A stretch of DNA of 64,000 nucleotides from Hyphomicrobiaceae bacterium (lineage in GTDB: Bacteria; Pseudomonadota; Alphaproteobacteria; Rhizobiales; Hyphomicrobiaceae), in assembly GCA_022844275.1 (NCBI GenBank), contig JALHMB010000004.1, forward strand, positions 434,001-498,000. Reading direction: 5' to 3'. Both the position numbers and the translations under genes were made by a program. Shown in pieces: positions 60,203-64,000 of this stretch (the stretch's first letter is position 1; every line of letters starts with the position of its first letter). The notes beneath the pieces are model-generated. The model ran no database searches, had not been told where the DNA came from, and saw only the letters and a program-made list of their open reading frames with translations.

Positions 60203-62743
60203 ATGACCGGGCTCCATGAGAAACGCAGTGAGTTCACATTGATGGGCACGCCTTCCCGTGGCGGCGTCATACTGGCGGCGACGCTGACGCTCGCTGCCGC
60301 GCTCATGCTCGGCATCGTGGCCATGTTGTCGGCCCGCGCGACGGGGCCGATCGTTCTCGGCTTCCTGTCGTTGCTCGCCGTGATCGGCGTATTTTTCCTG
60401 TTCGGCACGGCGGCTGGGCTCATACGCCTCAACGTCGAGGACGAGCGCGGCGATCTCAACGAGCGTGCGGCGGAGGGTATCGATCTCGGATTTCTGGTTA
60501 CGGATGCGGCGGGTCGGACGCTGAAGGCCAATCGCGCCTTCCGCCGGATCGTCGGCGAGCATCCGTCCGGCGAGCCGCGCGCCCTCGAGGATGCCTTTTC
60601 AGTCGAGCCCGAGGCGGGGCAATGCCTCTTCCGGCTGCTCCGCGCTGTCGAGCGCGGCGAGGCTCGCCAGGAGGAGTTCCGGATTCGTGGCCATGACGGG
60701 CGCTCGCGGACTTCGCGGTGGCTGCGCGTCACCGTTCGACCGATCCCGGCTGCGCTCGGCGGTGGCGAAGGCCAGCCACGTACGCTGTGGCAGGTTGCCG
60801 ACATCACGCAGGAGCACGCGCGTGTCGCCGAGACGCTGCACGGTCTCGAGGCGCGTGTTGCCTACTACGACGGCCTGCCGCTCGGCGTGATGGAGCTTGC
60901 GCCTGACGGGCGCATCACGGAGATCAACCGGACGATCGCCGATTGGATCCATCGCGATCCGGCAACGGGCGGCGCGCAGGATCTGAGCGTTACGAACCTT
61001 TTCGCACCTGGCGCAGAAGCCGCGATTCGCGCGGCTGTGACGACGTCAGGGGGCCAGTGGGTCAGCGTCGAGACCGAACTGGTCCCGAGCCCTGGCGTTT
61101 CCGTACCGATCGAGATCATTGCGGTGCCGCCGGCCGATCCGACGCTCCGGGAAAGTGTCCATCTGCTGGTGCTCCAGCGGCGCTCGCGCTTCGGCACCGA
61201 GAGCGGTACATTGAGGAAGGACGGCGAGCTGGCGCGTTTCCTGAATGCCGCCCCATTCGGCATGGCGACGATCGCTGCCGACGGACGCATCCTGAACGCC
61301 AATGCAACCTTCGGGCAGCTCTTCCATACTCAAGACGCGGGGGGCATCGCGACTACCGCCGATATGGTACCGCGGATCGCGGATAGCGATGCTCGTGCTG
61401 CGTTGAAGCGCGCCTTTGATAATGTCGTCAAGGGCCGCTCGTCCCCCGAGCCTGTCGAGGTGACGCTCGGTGCCGAGGGCGAGTTCACGCGACGCCTGTT
61501 CTTCACACCGGTGCCCTCCGGCGATGGCGAGGCGGCAGCGGTCATCTACGTCATCGATGCAACCGAGCAGAAGGCGCTGGAGCTCAAGTACGCCCAGAGC
61601 ACGAAGATGGAGGCCGTCGGCAAGCTGGCAGGCGGCATCGCGCACGACTTCAACAATGTCCTGACGGCGATTATTGGATTCTCGGACCTGCTGCTGCAGA
61701 CGCATCGGCCGACCGACGCCGCCTACAAGGACATTATGAATATCAAGCAGAATGCGAACCGTGCCGCGGGCATGGTGCGTCAGCTGCTTGCCTTCTCACG
61801 CCGCCAGACGCTGATGCCGGAGGTGTTGGAGCTCGGCGACGTCATCAGTGACACGAGCACGGCGCTCCTGCGCAAGCTGATCGGCGAGACCGTCAAGCTG
61901 GAGACGCGGCACGGGCGCGACCTCTGGTTCATCAAGGCGGATCGCACGCAGCTCGATCAGGTGTTGCTCAATCTCGCCGTCAACGCCAAGGACGCCATGC
62001 CGAACGGCGGGCAGCTCATCATCTCGACGCGAAATGTCGGCGAGGCCGAGACGCGGAACATGCGTCAGCAGGGCATGGTGCCAGGTGAGTACGTCGAGCT
62101 GTCAGTCTCCGATACGGGCCACGGCATGACGCCCGAGATCATGGCCAAGATCTTCGAGCCCTTCTTCTCGACCAAGGAGGTGGGCAAGGGTACAGGCCTC
62201 GGCCTCTCGACGGTCTACGGTATCGTCAAGCAGACGGGCGGCTTCATTTTCTGCGATAGCGCGCCGGGGCAGGGGACGACGTTCCGCATTCTGCTACCGC
62301 GCTACGTGCAGACAGAGGCGGACGTCAGGGCGGCTCAGCGACCCGTGAAGAAGGAGAAGGCGCGCGACCTCACGGGTAGCGGCCGCGTGCTGCTGGTCGA
62401 GGACGAGGATTCCGTGCGCAGCTTCGCGGTCCGCGCGCTGAAGCGTCAGGGGTATGATGTGATCGAGGCGACGTCCGGCGCCGAGGGGCTCGAAAAGTTC
62501 GAGGAGGTCGGCGGGCAGGTGGACCTCGTCGTCAGCGATGTCGTCATGCCCGAGATGGATGGGCCGAGCATGCTGAATGAGCTGCGCAAGAAGCGGCCGG
62601 ATATCAAGATCATCTTCATGTCCGGCTATCCGGACGATGCCTTCAAGCGCAATCTCAATCCGGGCGAGACCTTCGCCTTCCTCGCCAAGCCGTTCACACT
62701 CCCGCAACTCGCGGCGAAGGTGAAGGAGGAGCTGGAGAGGTAG
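60203..62743 (+). CDS. cckA: Hybrid histidine kinase CckA (cell-cycle phosphorelay)
   Basis: CckA starts the CckA-ChpT-CtrA phosphorelay that controls the alphaproteobacterial cell cycle. The ~846-residue protein has two N-terminal helices (GGVILAATLTLAAALMLGIV, IVLGFLSLLAVIGVFFLFGT), then PAS-like domains (about 95-450, including EGIDLGFLVTDAAGRTLKAN and FLNAAPFGMATIAADGRILN). The kinase H-box is KLAGGIAHDFNNVLTAIIGF with His481, followed by LNLAVNAKDAMPNGGQ and GTGLGLSTVYGIVKQTGGFI. The C-terminal receiver has phospho-acceptor Asp779 in VVSDVVMPEMDG. The domain order and length match CckA of Rhizobiales. The start is not certain: ATGs at 60203 and 60242 are both possible, and neither has a strong ribosome site. 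A paired-hairpin repeat lies 91 bases upstream. Confidence 0.93.
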   Translation: MTGLHEKRSEFTLMGTPSRGGVILAATLTLAAALMLGIVAMLSARATGPIVLGFLSLLAVIGVFFLFGTAAGLIRLNVEDERGDLNERAAEGIDLGFLVTDAAGRTLKANRAFRRIVGEHPSGEPRALEDAFSVEPEAGQCLFRLLRAVERGEARQEEFRIRGHDGRSRTSRWLRVTVRPIPAALGGGEGQPRTLWQVADITQEHARVAETLHGLEARVAYYDGLPLGVMELAPDGRITEINRTIADWIHRDPATGGAQDLSVTNLFAPGAEAAIRAAVTTSGGQWVSVETELVPSPGVSVPIEIIAVPPADPTLRESVHLLVLQRRSRFGTESGTLRKDGELARFLNAAPFGMATIAADGRILNANATFGQLFHTQDAGGIATTADMVPRIADSDARAALKRAFDNVVKGRSSPEPVEVTLGAEGEFTRRLFFTPVPSGDGEAAAVIYVIDATEQKALELKYAQSTKMEAVGKLAGGIAHDFNNVLTAIIGFSDLLLQTHRPTDAAYKDIMNIKQNANRAAGMVRQLLAFSRRQTLMPEVLELGDVISDTSTALLRKLIGETVKLETRHGRDLWFIKADRTQLDQVLLNLAVNAKDAMPNGGQLIISTRNVGEAETRNMRQQGMVPGEYVELSVSDTGHGMTPEIMAKIFEPFFSTKEVGKGTGLGLSTVYGIVKQTGGFIFCDSAPGQGTTFRILLPRYVQTEADVRAAQRPVKKEKARDLTGSGRVLLVEDEDSVRSFAVRALKRQGYDVIEATSGAEGLEKFEEVGGQVDLVVSDVVMPEMDGPSMLNELRKKRPDIKIIFMSGYPDDAFKRNLNPGETFAFLAKPFTLPQLAAKVKEELER

Positions 62744-62783
62744 GGGCGATGAGGAGCGGCAAACGCCGATGTCGCGCAAGCTC

Positions 62784-62937
62784 CCGCCCCTCATCCCGAC
62801 CTTCTCCCCGTGAAGGACGGGGAGAAGGGGAAGTGGGCGCCGAACTCGGGGCGAGGGGCGGCAAGAAGCAAGGTCGGCGCACCTTACTTTCCCCTCTCCC
62901 CGTTCTTACGGGGAGAGGGTTAGGGTGAGGGGCGGCG
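62784..62937. repeat. Inverted pair of GC-rich intergenic repeats (CTCTCCCCG family)
   Basis: The left copy (about 62784-62831) has CCGCCCCTCATCCCGACCTT, CTCCCCG and CGGGGAGAAGGGG. The right copy (about 62889-62937) is in the opposite sense with CCCCTCTCCCCG, CGGGGAGAGGGTTAGGGTGA and GGGGCGG. They match the repeats at 26.6-26.8 kb and 63.4 kb. They flank the DUF559 gene on its left, and their hairpins may end the cckA transcript. Confidence 0.85.
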
Positions 62938-63034
62938 GCGCACGCCGACGTTCGCACAAGCTCCTCTCCCTGCGTCTGCGGGGAGCGAGTACAGTAGCGG
63001 GCGTCGGCAATCTCTTAGGCATGGTCGAAACTCC

Positions 63035-63400
63035 ATGCGGCACTCACAACCTTGGCGTACCAATCGATCGCGCATCCTGCGTGCAAACGAGACGTCGGCA
63101 GAGGCCAAGCTCTGGGCAGAGTTGCGCAGTCGCCAGCTTGGTGACCTGAAGTTCGTGAGACAGGCACCGGTCGGCGACTACTTCGTGGATTTCCTTTGTC
63201 GCGAGCGAAAGGTCGTTGTGGAACTCGACGGTGGGACGCATTCAACGGAGGTCGAAATCGCAAGAGACGTTGCGAGATCGGCTGAGTTGAGCGGCCGAGG
63301 CTACCGTGTCTTCCGCGTTTCGAATGCAGACGTGTTCGAGCACCTGGATGAAGTGCTTGCAGCGTTGCTGGCATTCATAGAGCTGGATGGGGAGACGTAG
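63035..63400 (+). CDS. DUF559 (Vsr-like) endonuclease-fold protein
   Basis: The 121-residue protein has the DUF559 core: RANETSAEAKLWAELRSRQL, GDLKFVRQAPVGDYFVDFLC, and RERKVVVELDGGTHSTEVEI with the Asp/Glu residues of a very-short-patch-repair/PD-(D/E)xK nuclease fold, followed by LSGRGYRVFRVSNADVFEHL. The family is very abundant in Hyphomicrobiales and its function is unknown; a DNA nick or repair nuclease is presumed from the fold. The gene stands alone between copies of the CTCTCCCCG-type intergenic repeats on both sides, a recurrent setting that suggests it may have moved together with them. No strong ribosome site was found before the ATG at 63035. Confidence 0.83.
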   Translation: MRHSQPWRTNRSRILRANETSAEAKLWAELRSRQLGDLKFVRQAPVGDYFVDFLCRERKVVVELDGGTHSTEVEIARDVARSAELSGRGYRVFRVSNADVFEHLDEVLAALLAFIELDGET

Positions 63401-63408
63401 GAATTTGG

Positions 63409-63461
63409 GGCCGCCCCTCATCCCGGCCTTCTCCCCGTGAAGGACGGGGAGAAGGGGAAGG
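63409..63461. repeat. GC-rich intergenic repeat (CTCTCCCCG family), single copy
   Basis: GGCCGCCCCTCATCCCGGCC followed by TTCTCCCCG and CGGGGAGAAGGGGAAGG matches the left copy at 62784-62831 almost base for base, in the same orientation. It begins 8 bases after the DUF559 stop codon and lies between that gene and the convergent ethylmalonyl-CoA mutase gene. Confidence 0.85.
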
Positions 63462-63484
63462 AATGGCGCGCACGCACACTTGAC

Positions 63485-64000
63485 CTAGCCCGCCCCCCGC
63501 TCCACCAATCCGACGATATCGCTCATGATGGCGTTGAGCTCGAAATTACGTGGCGTGTAGACGCCCGCGACGCCGAGGCCCTTCAGAAGCTCCGCATCCT
63601 CCGGCGGAATGATGCCGCCGATGACGACGGGAATGTCGCCCGCGCCCTCCTGCTTCATGCGTTCGAGAACGTCGCGCACGAGCGGTACGTGACTGCCCGA
63701 GAGGATCGACAGGCCGACGACGTGGGCGCTTTCCTCGACGGCGGCACGCACGATCTGCGCAGGCGTGAGGCGAATGCCCTCGTAGACGACTTCCATGCCG
63801 CAATCGCGTGCGCGAACCGCAATCTGCTCGGCGCCGTTGGAATGGCCGTCGAGGCCCGGCTTGCCGATCAGGATCTTGATGCGCCGGCCGAGGCGGTCGG
63901 ACACGTCGTCGACACGCTTGCGGACGGCATCCACGTCGCCGGTCGTCGATGCGGCGACCTTGCCGACGCCCGTCGGCGCGCGGTACTCGCCGAACACGCG
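63485..64000 (-). CDS. ecm: Ethylmalonyl-CoA mutase, C-terminal B12-binding part (runs off window)
   Basis: Only the last ~172 codons are in the window; the open frame continues past the right edge (Arg-Val-Phe-Gly before the visible Met-like position), so the Met at 63997 is not a start. It starts VFGEYRAPTGVG, has RLGRRIKILIGKPGLDGHSN with the base-off cobalamin motif Asp-x-His-x-x-Gly, then GMEVVYEGIRLTPAQIV, GLSILSGSHVPLVRDVLERM and PVVIGGIIPPEDAELLKGLG. The VFGEYRAPTGVG junction and EGIRLTP text mark ethylmalonyl-CoA mutase (Ecm/MeaA), rather than methylmalonyl-CoA mutase. Ecm turns ethylmalonyl-CoA into methylsuccinyl-CoA in the ethylmalonyl-CoA pathway for acetyl-CoA assimilation. Confidence 0.9.
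   Translation of the reverse strand, partial: RVFGEYRAPTGVGKVAASTTGDVDAVRKRVDDVSDRLGRRIKILIGKPGLDGHSNGAEQIAVRARDCGMEVVYEGIRLTPAQIVRAAVEESAHVVGLSILSGSHVPLVRDVLERMKQEGAGDIPVVIGGIIPPEDAELLKGLGVAGVYTPRNFELNAIMSDIVGLVERGAG

Noticed and set aside
62784-63461. CRISPR array
   Set aside because: The repeats are few, in both orientations, unevenly spaced and the same as a dispersed intergenic family; no cas gene is present.

Overview
This is high-GC chromosomal DNA of an alphaproteobacterium, most likely of the order Hyphomicrobiales (Rhizobiales). The clues are the cell-cycle kinase CckA, the B12-binding end of an ethylmalonyl-CoA mutase, PEP carboxylase, a TrxR-like ferredoxin reductase beside an adrenodoxin-type ferredoxin, many periplasmic-binding-protein transporters and several families of intergenic palindromes. 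The genus cannot be told from the window.

Layout. 1-4.2 kb is gene-poor and decayed: a truncated IS5-type transposase, an intact PRC-barrel protein, a TspO/MBR pseudogene, a frameshifted HPF/RaiA-type ribosome-associated gene and an orphan membrane protein. It ends at a tRNA-Ala(GGC) next to integrase-arm-like repeats, so it looks like the eroded end of a genomic island. 4.4-18.3 kb holds housekeeping and membrane genes: ferredoxin and its reductase, a DCC-HTTM-like membrane fusion, an M81 peptidase, an ankyrin protein, ppc, an L,D-transpeptidase, a YtcJ-like amidohydrolase with a Cys/His-rich tail, and an MFS exporter. 18.3-21.8 kb is an MhqE/MhqD-like quinone or aromatic detoxification operon with a YcaC-like hydrolase, divergent from a LysR regulator. 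21.9-30.5 kb has a polar amino-acid ABC transporter followed by a 2,2-dialkylglycine decarboxylase-like enzyme, facing a hydantoinase A/B pair. 30.8-39.7 kb has an HtrA protease behind a small secreted protein with four exact-period 20-residue repeats, a sensorless histidine kinase, an SDR, a three-gene PaoABC-like molybdenum aldehyde oxidoreductase and an aldo/keto reductase. 39.9-52.9 kb is uptake and amide/hydantoin metabolism: TRAP DctPQM, an orphan family-5 binding protein, a second hydantoinase B/A pair, an alpha/beta hydrolase, a PuuD-like amidase, a PatB-like lyase and a TAXI receptor. 53-64 kb returns to core functions: queC, a thioesterase, an SDR, a large MscS channel, a FliO-like protein, CckA, a DUF559 nuclease among repeats, and the truncated ethylmalonyl-CoA mutase.

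Most notable observations. (1) Three intergenic elements at 9.75, 16.5 and 60.0 kb share one unusual design: two ~75-nt bulged hairpins in inverted orientation around a 14-nt spacer. Two are sequence homologues; the third has unrelated sequence but the same geometry, resembling REPIN-type doublets. (2) The amino-acid importer, dialkylglycine decarboxylase and hydantoinase A/B together suggest a route for alpha,alpha-dialkyl amino acids or their hydantoins. (3) The small 4 x 20-residue secreted protein is coupled to an HtrA protease. No CRISPR array, prophage, secretion system or recognised defence island was seen. All functional calls come from reading translated sequence by eye; no database search was run.
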